Positions 52,912 through 62,500 of a stretch of 64,000 nt of DNA are shown here, piece by piece. Every line of letters starts with the position of its first letter. Positions within the stretch are counted from its first letter, which is position 1. A program made the position numbers and the translations under genes. The notes beneath the pieces are model-generated. The model worked only from the letters and a program-made list of their open reading frames with translations. It had not been told where the DNA came from and did no database searches. This DNA comes from Saccharopolyspora aridisoli (GTDB taxonomy: Bacteria; Actinomycetota; Actinomycetes; Mycobacteriales; Pseudonocardiaceae), in contig NZ_SMKV01000004.1 in NCBI RefSeq assembly GCF_004348445.1, forward strand, positions 1 to 64,000, written 5' to 3'.

Positions 52912-53421
52912 CGGGCGCCGTCTGGCGTGCGGTCGAACGCGAGGGCCTTCTACTGGTCCAGGGCCGCAAAACACCACATCTCCTGTCCTGAACTAGCCGC
53001 GGAACCAGCCTGCGGACCGAGCCAGACGGCCGTTGCCAAACCTCCGAGTGGCCCGCCATGCACGCTGATCCGGTATCGCTCGCCGGCGGACCACTCAGCA
53101 CGAGATGCGGCAGGTACGCCAGGGGCTCTCTTCGTCGTGCCTCAAGCGGTGCCCGAGACGCCGCGAAACGGGTTGCGACGGCTGAGACGAACGGGGACAT
53201 GACGTTACCGACCGACCAGGTCAGCGCAACGCAGTGAGAGTCCAGAGACGTACCCGGCTCCGTTCACACCGAAGAGGTCACTGGTTCGATCCCATTTCGC
53301 CCACATCTTGGGATTGTCCGCCGATGAATTTGTTGGCGGGGAATCTTCTTCTCGCGCCCTCTTGAGAGGGTTCATCACTACCGTGGGGCGCAGACCTGTT
53401 CGATCGGCGGAGGGGGTGCGC
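52912..53421. other. Gap of 510 bp
   Basis: No gene is supported on either strand and no obvious repeat was seen; base composition is less GC-biased at third positions in all frames. Confidence 0.35.
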
Positions 53422-54320
53422 GTGGAGCACACCGTGGTGATGACCGGGGCGAGTCGCGGGATCGGCCGGTCGCTGCCGAGCGCATCCTGCGCGAATCGGC
53501 GGGCGCTCATCTCGTGGTCGTCGCCCGCGCATCGGCTGATGTGCCGATCGGGGACGACGTCTCCCACGTCGAGGCGGATCTGAACTCGCTGGAGAGCACT
53601 CGTTCGGCGGCTGCCGAGATCCGCGGGCGGCTGGGCCGCGAGCTGCCGCCGTTGCGCTGCTTCGCCGGCAACGCGGGCGTCCAGCACACCGACGACCTCA
53701 CCGCGGGGCCCGAGGGGTTCGAGTCGACGTTCATGGTCAACGTGCTCAGCAACCACGTGTTCGTGCGGGCGCTCGAAGACCGCATCACCACCGGCGGCCG
53801 GATCGTGATCACCGCAAGCGATGTCCACTTCGGCGATCTCAGGCACAACCTGGGCATCGTGCCCGCTCCGGTGTGGAAGTCGCCCGACGTCCTCGCTCGG
53901 CCGCGCGCCTTCGCCGCGCCGGAGACGACCGCGGCCGGGCGCACCGCGTACGCAACGAGCAAGCTGGCGGTGATCCACCTGGTCCACGAGTACGCGCGCC
54001 GTCTGCCCGCGGGAGTCGACGTCGTCGCGTTCAACCCGGCGTTCGTTCCCGGCACCGACCTCGCCCGCAACGCGGGCGCTCTCTCCCGCTTCGCGATGCG
54101 GCACGTCCTACCACTGCTGACGCGCACGCCGTTCGCCACGCGCCCCGACGACGCGGGCCGTCACCTCGCCGACGTCGTTCTGGGCACCAGGCGGGCCCCG
54201 ACCGGCTCCTACGTCGATCGCGGCCACGTGGCGCGTTCCTCCACCGAGTCCTACGACCCAGCTCGCGAGCACGAACTGTGGGAAGCGGTCGAGCGCCTCA
54301 CGACCGGCGCTCCGGAGTGA
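53422..54320 (+). pseudogene. Short-chain dehydrogenase/reductase, frame-disrupted
   Basis: GTG 53422 begins VEHTVVMTGASRGIGR, the Rossmann glycine motif T-G-x3-G-x-G. Right after it, near 53472, the frame changes. The rest is intact in the next frame: HLVVVARASADVP, CFAGNAGVQHTDDL (N-A-G motif), GGRIVITASDVHFGDL, the catalytic AYATSKLAVIHLVHEYARRL (Y-x3-K) and AFNPAFVPGTDL. It resembles retinol-dehydrogenase-like SDRs. A single-base indel is the only defect, so a sequencing error or very recent loss is possible. Confidence 0.75.
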
Positions 54321-54405
54321 TCAGGCGTTGGTCGGGCGTTCTGGTTCGGGGAGGTCGTTGACCGCCGTGGCGAGGAGGCAGAGCTCGTTGCCTTCCGCAA
54401 TGCCC
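54321..54405 (-). pseudogene. C-terminal scrap of a glyoxalase-like (VOC) protein
   Basis: A leftward frame ending at 54321 reads AEGNELCLLATAVNDLPEPE then R-P-T-N-A-stop. The G-N-E-L/F-C-L-L motif is the last strand of VOC-fold proteins. Nothing upstream continues it. Confidence 0.5.
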
Positions 54406-54442
54406 GACCAGCGACACCATTGTCGCTAGGCCGCACCAGGTT

Positions 54443-55720
54443 TCATCCTCGGCTGCGCCCGGGTGCGCATCGAGACAGCGCCGGCGCAGCGACAGCTCCT
54501 GCGAGGGAGAGGATGCCGGTGAGCACGGCGACGTGATTCCAGCCGGACAGCTGGGCGGCGATGTCGTCGCCTGGGGCAGAGGCGAGAACACCTACGACGG
54601 TGACCCCGATCGAGGCACCGACGTAACGGGTGGTGTTGTTCAGCCCGACCCCTGCGGCGGCACGGTCGGGCGGGACGGTGGCAGTCGCCTGCCGTCCCAG
54701 ACCGGCATTGAGCACGCCGGTGGCGACGCCTGCGACAAGACGGCCGGGCACCAGTCGCCCGATGGTCGAACCGGTTTCGAGCCCGGTGAGCAGCAGCAGA
54801 CCGGCACCCGTGACCGCGAGGCCGATTGCCAACTGCGCCGTCCCCGTCAGCCGCGCGGCCAGCCGACGGCTGAGCACGGCGGAGACAGCGCTGGTACCGG
54901 ACCAGAGCGCGAGCGTGGCGCTGGCCCCGAGGGTGCTCATCCCCATGCTGGTCACCAGGAACGTGCAAGCGAACGACATCAGTTGCGATCACACCGGCGC
55001 CGGTGGCCGTGGCCGCCACCGTGGCGGCCACGAAATCTCCCCGGCGAAACAGCGCGAGCTCCACCATGGGCGAGCGGCTCCGGAGTTGGCTGATGGCGAA
55101 AGCCACCAAAGCAGCCACCGCTACACCGGCACAGACCAGGGCTGAGGCGAGGCCACCTTGGCGCCCTTCGACCAGTGCGACCAGCAGCAGTCCCAGCCCG
55201 CTGGTCATCAACGCAGCGCCAAGCAGGTCCAGGCGCCTGCCCGGGATCACCGCCTTCTCGGGAAAGCACCACCGCGCGGCGATGGCGATGCTCACCCCGA
55301 CGGCGGCGAGCAGCCAGTACGGCGCGCGCCACAGATCCGCGAAATCGAGCACACCGGTCAGCAGCGGGCCGAGCGCGATGCCCAGCCCCATGCTGGCGCC
55401 CCACCAACTGGCAGAGACCGACCGGGCTCCGGCGTCGCTGGTCACTGCGGCCACGAGTCCCAGACCGGTCGCAATCAGACCGGCCGCACCAACACCTTCG
55501 ACGAGTCGCCCGATGACGAATTGCGTCGCCGTGGCCGCGGTGGCGCACACCATGGAGCCCGCCGCGAAGACCCACGCACCGAGCTCGAAAACCCGCCGAC
55601 GGCCGGACTGGTCGGCCAGTGCGCCCGCGGTCAGCAGGCTCACCGCAAGGCCGGTGCTCATCGAGCTCAGGATCCACATAGTGGCTCCCGGCGTGGCGGC
55701 CAGCGCGGCGGTGACCGTCG
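54443..55720 (-). pseudogene. MFS drug-exporter (DHA2-like), 5'-truncated and frame-disrupted
   Basis: Leftward from about 55720 the frame reads ATPGATMWILSSMSTGLAVS, GALADQSGRRRVFELGAWVF (the A-D-x-x-G-R-R-R loop between TM2 and TM3), ARSVSASWWGASMGLGIALG and further helices to ATGAGVIA. At about 54980 it shifts frame and continues MSFACTFLVTSMGMSTLGAS through the last helices to the stop at 54443. The first helix is missing: the coding match begins exactly where the facing ADH fragment also begins. Confidence 0.75.
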
Positions 55721-55726
55721 CTGCGT

Positions 55727-56149
55727 TTGGCGATCGAGCGGCTCGGTGGCCGCGCCGTCGACCCCGCGGCCGTGGACGTGCCCGCGCTGGTCGCCGATGA
55801 GACCCAAGGGGCGATGGCCGACGCGGCTTTCGACACGGCGGGGGTTGCGCCAGCGGTGCGCACCGCGCTCGGGTCGATCGGCTCCCGCCGCCCCCTGGTG
55901 GCCGTCGCAATCTACGAGACACCGCTCGAAACCCCACTGCTAGAGCTGGTCATGCACGAAGCCCGTGTCCAGGGCTCGCTCTGTTACACCGGCGCGGAAT
56001 TCGAAGCGGTCATCGCCTTGATGGATGAGGGCAATTACGACACCACGGGCTGGGTCGAGACGATCGCGCTCGGCAACGTCGTGGAGGAGGGCTTCGAGGC
56101 GCTGCACCGTGGCGAGAAGATGAAAGTGCTCGTCGACCCGACGCGGTGA
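55727..56149 (+). pseudogene. C-terminal third of a zinc-dependent alcohol (butanediol-type) dehydrogenase
   Basis: The frame reads GGRAVDPAAVDVPALVADET, DAAFDTAGVAPAVRTALGSI, YETPLETPLLELVMHEARVQ, GSLCYTGAEFEAVIALMDEG and EEGFEALHRGEKMKVLVDPT. This is the end of the Rossmann domain and the C-terminus of MDR alcohol dehydrogenases of the butanediol-dehydrogenase type. The catalytic and zinc-binding N-terminal domain is missing. The fragment starts back-to-back with the truncated MFS gene, so one deletion removed both 5' ends. Confidence 0.75.
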
Positions 56150-56330
56150 CACGGCGAACGGCACTCAGGCCACCGGCCGCGCTTGCGGTCCTGGATGTGG
56201 CGGCTCGGTCTCACGCCGCGTTCGCGCTGTTCATTGCGCGCTGTGGCCGCGGCCATTAGCTTTCTCGGTACTTCGCAGCTCACGAGAGCTGTTCCCCATG
56301 GGTGGATGAGATTGGGTCAGGAGGTGCGCC

Positions 56331-57605
56331 TTGCCGTTGTGGCGCGTACGTGATTTTCACGACGACGATTTGGACCAGGCGATCCACATCTGGGACAAGA
56401 GCCGCGAAGGCGGTGAGCCGGTGTTCTCCGCAGCGGAGGTGGTGTCGATGGCGCGGGCCGGTCACCCGGCGATGGTGGCGGTCGTGGAGCAGGACGTGGT
56501 CGGCATGGCGGCAGCGAAGGTGGAAGGGGAACGTGCGTGGCTGGCGTTGTTCGCCCTCGACACCCATTGGCGCAACCGCGGCATCGGGAGCGCGTTGCTG
56601 GACGAACTGGAGAAGAAGCTGCGCGGTCAGGGCGTGCACCGCATCTCCAGCCTGGTCCCGGAGGGCGCGGCCGGGTTCAAGGCGATGGTCAACTCCGGTT
56701 ACCGGCCCCGCACCGACCTGACCTACTTCGAGAAGGTCGAGCACCTCGACCCGACCGAGTTCGGGGTGCTCGAGGAGCTGGGCGGGCAGTTGCTGCCGCC
56801 GGGCCGGTGGGACGCGCTGGCCGGAATGACGCAGGAGAAGGACATCATCGAGCGGCGCGTGGTGCTGCCGATCTCACACCCCGCGCAGGCCGAGCGGCAC
56901 GGCGTGCTGCCGCCGAAGGCGATCGTGCTGTTCGGGCCGCCGGGCACCGGCAAGACCAGCTTCGCCAAGGCGATCGCCTCCCGCCTGAACTGGCCGTTCG
57001 TCGAGTTGTTCCCCTCGCGGCTGGCCGGGGCGTCCCCGGACGGGTTGGCGGCGTCACTGCGCGCGGTGTTCGCCGAGCTCGAGGAACTCGACGACTTGGT
57101 GCTGTTCATCGACGAGGTGGAGGAGATCGCGGGCACGCGTTCCACGCCCGCCGCCGGTCCTGCGCACGGCGTGACCAACGAACTACTCAAGTTGATCCCA
57201 GGCTTCCGCGAGCACGACCACCGGCTGTTGGTGTGCGCCACCAACTCGGTGCGATCGTTGGACTCGGCGTTCCTGCGGCCGGGCCGGTTCGACTACATCA
57301 TCCCGATCGGCCCGCCGGACGAGCCAGCCAGGCGGGCGATTTGGTCGCGCTACCTCGGGCCGGCGCGCGACAACGTCGACCTGGACGTGCTGGTGAAGCG
57401 CACGGACCTGTTCACACCGGCTGATATCGAGTTCGCCGCCCGCCAAGGTGCCCAGTCCGCGTTCGAACGCGACGTGCTGCACGACGACAACACCATGGCC
57501 ACCACCGAGGACTACCTGCGGGCGGTCACCGACACACGACCCACGCTGACCGCCGAGGCCATCGCCGACTTCGAGCAGGACATCGACAACCACACCCGCC
57601 TGTGA
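56331..57605 (+). CDS. GNAT acetyltransferase-AAA+ ATPase fusion protein
   Basis: A 424-residue two-domain protein. Residues 1-145 form a GNAT domain (MVAVVEQDVVGMAAAKVEGE, acetyl-CoA loop HWRNRGIGSALLDELEKKLR). Residues ~150-424 form an AAA+ module: Walker A LFGPPGTGKTSFAKAIASRL (about 201), Walker B LVLFIDEVEEIAG (about 258), sensor/Arg-finger region FLRPGRFDYIIPIGPPDEPA, and a helical lid (FTPADIEFAARQGAQSAF). The AAA part resembles Cdc48/FtsH-type classic ATPases. The TTG start at 56331 is supported by CAGGAGG six bases upstream. The combination suggests ATP-driven remodelling linked to acetylation; the target is unknown. Confidence 0.85.
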   Translation: MPLWRVRDFHDDDLDQAIHIWDKSREGGEPVFSAAEVVSMARAGHPAMVAVVEQDVVGMAAAKVEGERAWLALFALDTHWRNRGIGSALLDELEKKLRGQGVHRISSLVPEGAAGFKAMVNSGYRPRTDLTYFEKVEHLDPTEFGVLEELGGQLLPPGRWDALAGMTQEKDIIERRVVLPISHPAQAERHGVLPPKAIVLFGPPGTGKTSFAKAIASRLNWPFVELFPSRLAGASPDGLAASLRAVFAELEELDDLVLFIDEVEEIAGTRSTPAAGPAHGVTNELLKLIPGFREHDHRLLVCATNSVRSLDSAFLRPGRFDYIIPIGPPDEPARRAIWSRYLGPARDNVDLDVLVKRTDLFTPADIEFAARQGAQSAFERDVLHDDNTMATTEDYLRAVTDTRPTLTAEAIADFEQDIDNHTRL

Positions 57606-57609
57606 CAGC

Positions 57610-57725
57610 GATGCCGGCCCAAGACGTAGCCGTGCCCGCTGACCAGGCCGACCCGGCGATTTCCGAAGTCGATGAGGTGTCGCGTCGCGAGCCGAGCGCC
57701 AAGGCGGTCGTCACCGACCTCCGCA
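57610..57725 (-). pseudogene. LacI-family regulator scrap
   Basis: A leftward frame reads VGDDRLGARLATRHLIDFGN followed by R-R-V-G-L-V-S-G-H. This matches the D-(N/D)-x-x-G-x-x-L-A-T-x-H-L segment of LacI-type sugar-binding domains. No HTH and no C-terminus remain. Confidence 0.55.
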
Positions 57726-57869
57726 CGACTGGTTCCGTCCGCAACGCGAACGAACAGCGGATCTGTGAGCATCAGCGGCTACGCCTGAATGTGGAGAGCA
57801 CCGCACGGCTGGTACCACCACGAGACACCTGGCCGTGTCCTACGTCCACCACCCGCCGAGTACGAGCCA

Positions 57870-58038
57870 GGACCGGTTTGAAGACGGCCCAGGAAACCCA
57901 TCAACACCTGTCCCACCCTGTGTCCGCTCCACATTCCCGCAGCTCACGAGGCAACCCTGCATGTCCCCCCAACACGGTGTCCCGAGCAAACTCGAGATTG
58001 GACACATGGGAGAGCATGAGGCCACTTTCTACAGCCGA
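57870..58038. repeat. Island repeat, partial copy C (GGGACA/TGTCCC cluster)
   Basis: TGTCCC at 57909 and 57962, GTGTCCC at 57977 and GGACAC at 58000, in the same order and spacing context as copies A and B (CAACACCTGTCCC..., CGCAGCTCACGAGGCAAC..., ACACGGTGTCCC...). It lacks the tRNA-like end and instead joins an integrase fragment. Confidence 0.65.
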
Positions 58039-58039
58039 T

Positions 58040-58092
58040 CTTGCGACCTCGTCGTCGATCGCGAGCGCCTTCAGCCGGTACCCGTCCGCATG
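58040..58092 (-). pseudogene. Serine-integrase fragment
   Basis: About 17 codons read HADGYRLKALAIDDEVAR. The intact integrase at 13910-15676 has ADGYRLKVLAIDEEVV at the corresponding place, so 13 of 17 residues agree. It is a scrap of a second, related integrase gene, placed directly beside repeat copy C. Confidence 0.75.
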
Positions 58093-58097
58093 GCACT

Positions 58098-58117
58098 GGG
58101 GTTCCGTGCTCGAACCC
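58098..58117 (-). terminator. Hairpin after the quinone-oxidoreductase-like gene
   Basis: GGGGTTC (58098-58104) pairs with GAACCC (58112-58117) around a 7-base loop, 9 bases past the stop of the leftward gene at 58126. There is no T tract. Confidence 0.4.
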
Positions 58118-58125
58118 GGGCGGGG

Positions 58126-59118
58126 TCAGGGGTCGGTGTGGAGGACGATCTTGCCGAGGTGGGTGGTGGACTCCATGTGGGCGTGGGCGTCGGCGATTCG
58201 CTCGAAGGGGAAGGTCGCGCCGACGTGCGGGACGAGGGTGCCGTCGGCCAGGTGCGCGTGGAGGAACTCGATCGCCGCGGTGCGGCGCTCCGGATCGTCG
58301 GTGGTCTCGAACAGGGCGTAGCCGCGGACGGTGAGGCCCTTGGCCAGCACGTCCCCGACCGGTAGCGGCGTCATCTCCCCCGCGAGAGTGCCGTAGACGA
58401 TGGCGATCCCGCCGGGAGCCAGCGCGGCGGACAGGGTGGTGAAGCCGGCGCCGCCGACCGGGTCGAACGCTACCCGGGCTCCTTGGCCACCGGTCAGCCG
58501 CTGCACCTCCGCGACGACGTCCTGCTCCTCGGTCACGATGACCTCGGGGGCTCCGGCGTCGCGGAGCGCGCTGCGCTTGCCGCCGGTGCGGGTGAGCGCG
58601 ATCGGGCGGGCGCCGAGCGCGGCGCAGAGCTGGATCGCCGCGATGCCGACGCTGCTCGAGGCGGCGGAGATCAGCACCACGTCCCCGGCGGTCACCCCTG
58701 CGGTCTCGACGAGACCTCCGTAGGCGGTGGTGTAGCTCATCCACACGGCCGCGGCCTGTTCCCAGGTCAGGTTCGGCGGGTGCTCGACCACGGCGTGGGC
58801 GGGGGCGAGCACGGTGTCGCCGTGCAAGGTGTAGCTGTCGGGGCCGAACGCCGGGAGCACGCTGACCGCTGCTCCCGGCGCGACGTGTTCGACCTCGGCG
58901 CCGACGGCGCGCACCACGCCCGCCGCCTCGAACCCGATCCCGGACGGCAGGGACGGTTGCCCGTAGCGCCCTGCCCGGAACTCCAGCTCCGCCCGGTTGA
59001 GGCCGAGCGCCCTGGTCTCGATCAGCACCTCCCCCGGGCCTGCTTCCGGGGTGGGGACTTCCTCGATGCGGAGGACCTCAGGTCCGCCGACCTGGTGGAA
59101 GCGGGCGACACGGGACAT
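58126..59118 (-). CDS. Zinc-independent MDR oxidoreductase (quinone-oxidoreductase-like)
   Basis: A 330-residue NAD(P)H-dependent MDR enzyme. The GroES-like domain (GPGEVLIETRALGLNRAELE, FRAGRYGQPSLPSGIGFEAA) lacks the catalytic zinc cysteines of true alcohol dehydrogenases, so the quinone-oxidoreductase/enal-reductase group fits. The Rossmann domain has VVLISAASSSVGIAAIQLCA (glycine motif as A-A-S-S-S-V-G) and VAFDPVGGAGFTTLSAALAP. ATG 59118 gives MSRVARFHQVGGPEVL. It is the last gene of the leftward P450-CAR set and could reduce the aldehyde or an unsaturated intermediate. Confidence 0.86.
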   Translation of the reverse strand: MSRVARFHQVGGPEVLRIEEVPTPEAGPGEVLIETRALGLNRAELEFRAGRYGQPSLPSGIGFEAAGVVRAVGAEVEHVAPGAAVSVLPAFGPDSYTLHGDTVLAPAHAVVEHPPNLTWEQAAAVWMSYTTAYGGLVETAGVTAGDVVLISAASSSVGIAAIQLCAALGARPIALTRTGGKRSALRDAGAPEVIVTEEQDVVAEVQRLTGGQGARVAFDPVGGAGFTTLSAALAPGGIAIVYGTLAGEMTPLPVGDVLAKGLTVRGYALFETTDDPERRTAAIEFLHAHLADGTLVPHVGATFPFERIADAHAHMESTTHLGKIVLHTDP

Positions 59119-59162
59119 CGCTGACTGTCCTTTCTGGACTGTTCGGGGTGGGGGGTGCAGCG

Positions 59163-59522
59163 TCAGGCGGGGACCTGGTAGCCGTACTCCTCGATCCGGT
59201 CGATCAGGTCGCCGTCGAAGCGGAAGTACACCGCGGCGTGGACCTGGTTGCGTGATCCGTCGGCGCCGAGCACGTGCAGCACGTGCTGCTGGAGCACCTC
59301 GCCGTCCCGCGCGAACCGGCGGAGCACCTCGTAGTGCAGCGATTCCACGTTGGCGGCGAACTCCGCGAACTGGGCCATCCGCTGGTCGATGGTCTGCTCG
59401 CCGTTGCCGTCGTTCTCCCACAGGCTCGCGCCGACCGTGCAGCGCGCCCGGAACCCGGCGAAGTCCTTCGCCTCGAGCAGGCGCAGTCCCTCGTCGAGCA
59501 CGGTGGTGATGTCGTTGTCCAC
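59163..59522 (-). CDS. NTF2-like (SnoaL-type) small protein
   Basis: A 119-residue cone-shaped alpha+beta-barrel protein of the NTF2-like superfamily. It opens with the helix EGLRLLEAKDFAGFRARCT and continues with strands around LHYEVLRRFARDGEVLQQHV, VHAAVYFRFDGDLIDRIEEY. Members act as small-molecule isomerases or cyclases, or simply bind ligands. The start is GTG 59522. It lies 27 bases after the CAR stop and 44 before the oxidoreductase gene, so it is part of the same transcript. Its role in the cluster is not deducible. Confidence 0.8.
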   Translation of the reverse strand: MDNDITTVLDEGLRLLEAKDFAGFRARCTVGASLWENDGNGEQTIDQRMAQFAEFAANVESLHYEVLRRFARDGEVLQQHVLHVLGADGSRNQVHAAVYFRFDGDLIDRIEEYGYQVPA

Positions 59523-59549
59523 TGGTTCCTCCGGTTTTCCCCGGGCGCC

Positions 59550-62500
59550 CTACAGCAGGTCGAGGGCGCGCAGGTCGGTGACGTACTTGCGGATGAGTTC
59601 GGCCGTCAGGTGCGGGACGTCGGTGCCGGACGCGCGCACGGCCGCGCCGAACCGCTCGGCCGGGACCGCCGAACCGGCCACCGCCTCGCCCGGCTGCTCG
59701 AAGGCGTGCCGCAGCGGCAGCAGCGAGTGCGCGCGCTGCCGCTCCGGCAGGGCCCGCAGCGCGGTGGTGAAGCGGGTGAACCAGTCGTCGTAGTCCTCGA
59801 TCCGCTGGATCGGGTACCCGATTTCGACGAGCCAGTCCACGACGTTGTCCAGCGAGATCCCGTCGTCGTGGGCGTTCACCGCGTGGTACGTGCGGTAGCC
59901 GGCGGGGGCTTGCGCGCCGAGCTCGGCCACCGCTGCGGCGGTGAAGTCGACCGGTAGGCCGTCGTAGTGCGCGCGCTCCCCGCCCCGGTAGAACGAGCGA
60001 GGTGCGATGCCGGTGGCCACCAGGCTCAGCAGCAGCCGGGTGAACACGTCCGGCAGGTTCAGCTGCCCGCCGTACCGGCGGTGCGCGAGCAGCATGTCCG
60101 AGCGGACCACCGCCACCGGGAGCCCGCACCGGTCGTGCGCCTCGCGGAGCAGGACTTCCCCGGCCCACTTGGTGTTCGCGTAACCACTCGCGTAGCCGTC
60201 GTCGAGCTCGCGGACCGGAGCGGCGCGGCGGACGTCGGCGTCCTCGGTCGCATCCGCGGTGGGGACCGCGGCGATGCTGGACAGGAACGTCACGGGCTTG
60301 CGCCGGGTGGTCAGCGCCAGGCGAATCACCTCGGCGGTGCCCACCACGTTCGGTCCGAACAGCTGCGCGTAGGACAGCACGTGGTTGACCTGCGCGGCCG
60401 GGTGCACGACGAGGTCGGCCGTGGCGGCGAGCCGGGTCCAGGTGTCCTCGTCGAGCCCCAGCCGCGGTTCGGCGATGTCGGCGGGGAGGACTTCCAGCGC
60501 GCCGGAGGCCAGCTCCCGGTAGCGGCGGTGCAGCTCGGGATCGCTGTCGAACGCTTCCTCCAGGCGCCGTGCGGCCTGGTCCGCGTCCGCGCCGCGCACC
60601 AGGCAGACCAGCGTGCCGCCGACCGGGGCCAGCCGCTCGAGCCACTCCAGGCACAGGAACCTGCCGAGGTACCCGTTCGCCCCGGTCAGCACGACGGTCC
60701 GGGCCTGGTCTTCCGGGCCCGGCAGGCCGGGCGCGGCAGCGATCAGGTCGGCGTCGAGGAACTCCTCCAGCACGAGCTCGTCGGCACGCAGCTGTGCCCC
60801 GCGGTGCACCGCGCCCGCCACCGGCCGCTCGGTCGCGGCGGTGCGTCCGGCGGCGATGCGCCGGGCCAGACCCGCCAGGTCGGAAACCGGGTTGAGCACC
60901 GCGGCGGCGGGCACTTCGACTCCGAAGATCTCCTCCAGCAGGCCGGCGAAGGACAGCGCGGCCAGCGAATCCCCGCCGAGCTCCGTGAAGTGCGCCTCCG
61001 GGCGCAGCTCGGCGTCCGAGCAGCCCAGCACCGCCTGCGCGGCCCGGGTGACCGTCTCCAGCACCGGCCGGTCCGCCCCGCCGCGCCGCAGCTCGCTCAA
61101 GCGCTCGACGTGCTGCTCGGCGAGCTCGGCGTAGTGCCGCTCCAGCGCGGGCCCGTACCGCTCCTTCAGCCGCGGCCGCAGCGGTTTGAGGTTGTCCGAC
61201 AGCAGCCCGTTGGCCGGGCTGAACGGCTCCGTCTCGATCAGCAGGTCGCGCGGGATCTCGTAGGAGTTGAGCCCGGCGTCCCGCGCGATGTCCTGGAGGG
61301 ATTCGAGCAGCGCGGTCTTCAGCCCGGCCTCGTCCCCGGCGACCGGCGCGGCCGACGAGGGCACCACGACGGCGAGCAGGTGAGCGCGTTCTCCGTTGCC
61401 GTACAGGAAGATCTGCTCCACGAGCGAACTACCGCTGAACACCGTCTCCAGCCGGGAGACCGCGACGAACTCGCCCTGCGAGAGCTTGAGCACGTCCTTG
61501 GCGCGGTCGACGAACACCAGCCGGTCCGGCGCGGTCTCGGCCATGATGTCGCCGGTGCGGTAGTAGCCGTCCGCGTCGAAGATCTCCGCGGTGAGCTCGG
61601 GCCGCCGGTAGTAGCCGGGGATCAGCGTGTCGGACTTGAGCAGCAGTTCTCCGCGGGGGTGCGGGGAATCCGTGGTGAAGTAGCCGAGCTCCGGGACGTC
61701 GACGAGCTTGTAGTCGCGCACCGGCGGGCGCTGCACCACCGAGTCCAGCAGCACCCCGCCCGCTTCGGTGGAGCCGTACCCGAGGTGGATCTGCACCCCG
61801 AGGCACGATTCCAGGAACGTCTTCATCTCGGCTGGCAGCGGTGCGCTGGCGACCATCGCCTTGGCGACGCGCCCGCCGAGCAGCTCGTCGCGCACGCCGG
61901 CCCGGGCCGCGGCCTCCACGTCCCCGGGTTCACCGCTCCTGCGGTCCACTTCGGACCGGTAGTGCTCGAAGAGCATGTCGCAGACCCGCGGCACCATCGT
62001 CAGCTCGGTGGGCCGGACCAGCGTGAAATCCTCCAGCAGCGCGGACAGGTCGGCGGCGGCGGTGAAGTAGCCGGTCCCGCCGCGGGCCAGCGAGGTCATC
62101 ACCGAGTACCGCCCGGCCAGGTGGCTCAGCGGCATGTAGTGCACGCCGACCACCGGCACGTCCGCCGAGCCGTAGGTGAACCCGTACCAGGCGGTGCCGA
62201 CGAGCCGCTGGGTGTACATGGCGCCCTTGGGTGCGCCCGTGCTGCCCGAGGTGTAGATGATCAGCGCCAGCGGGTCGTCGCCCTCGCCAGGGGTGAACAG
62301 GGGCGTCGCGGGCAGCTCCGCGCCCTGGCGGAGCAGATCGCCGGAGGTCTCGACCACGACCGCGCTGCCCGCTGCGGCGAGGCGTTCCCGCGCGGCCTCG
62401 ACCGCTGCCCCGGACCGGTCCTGGTCGAACACCACCAGGCTGCGCACCGAGGTCCCGGCGAGCAGGCACTCCACCGCGGTGTCCAGGTAGCCGGCGCCGG

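Noticed and set aside
58126-60654. A leftward 842-codon frame joining the end of CAR to the oxidoreductase
   Set aside because: Its first half is an off-frame shadow of CAR and the NTF2 gene. The real gene starts at ATG 59118.
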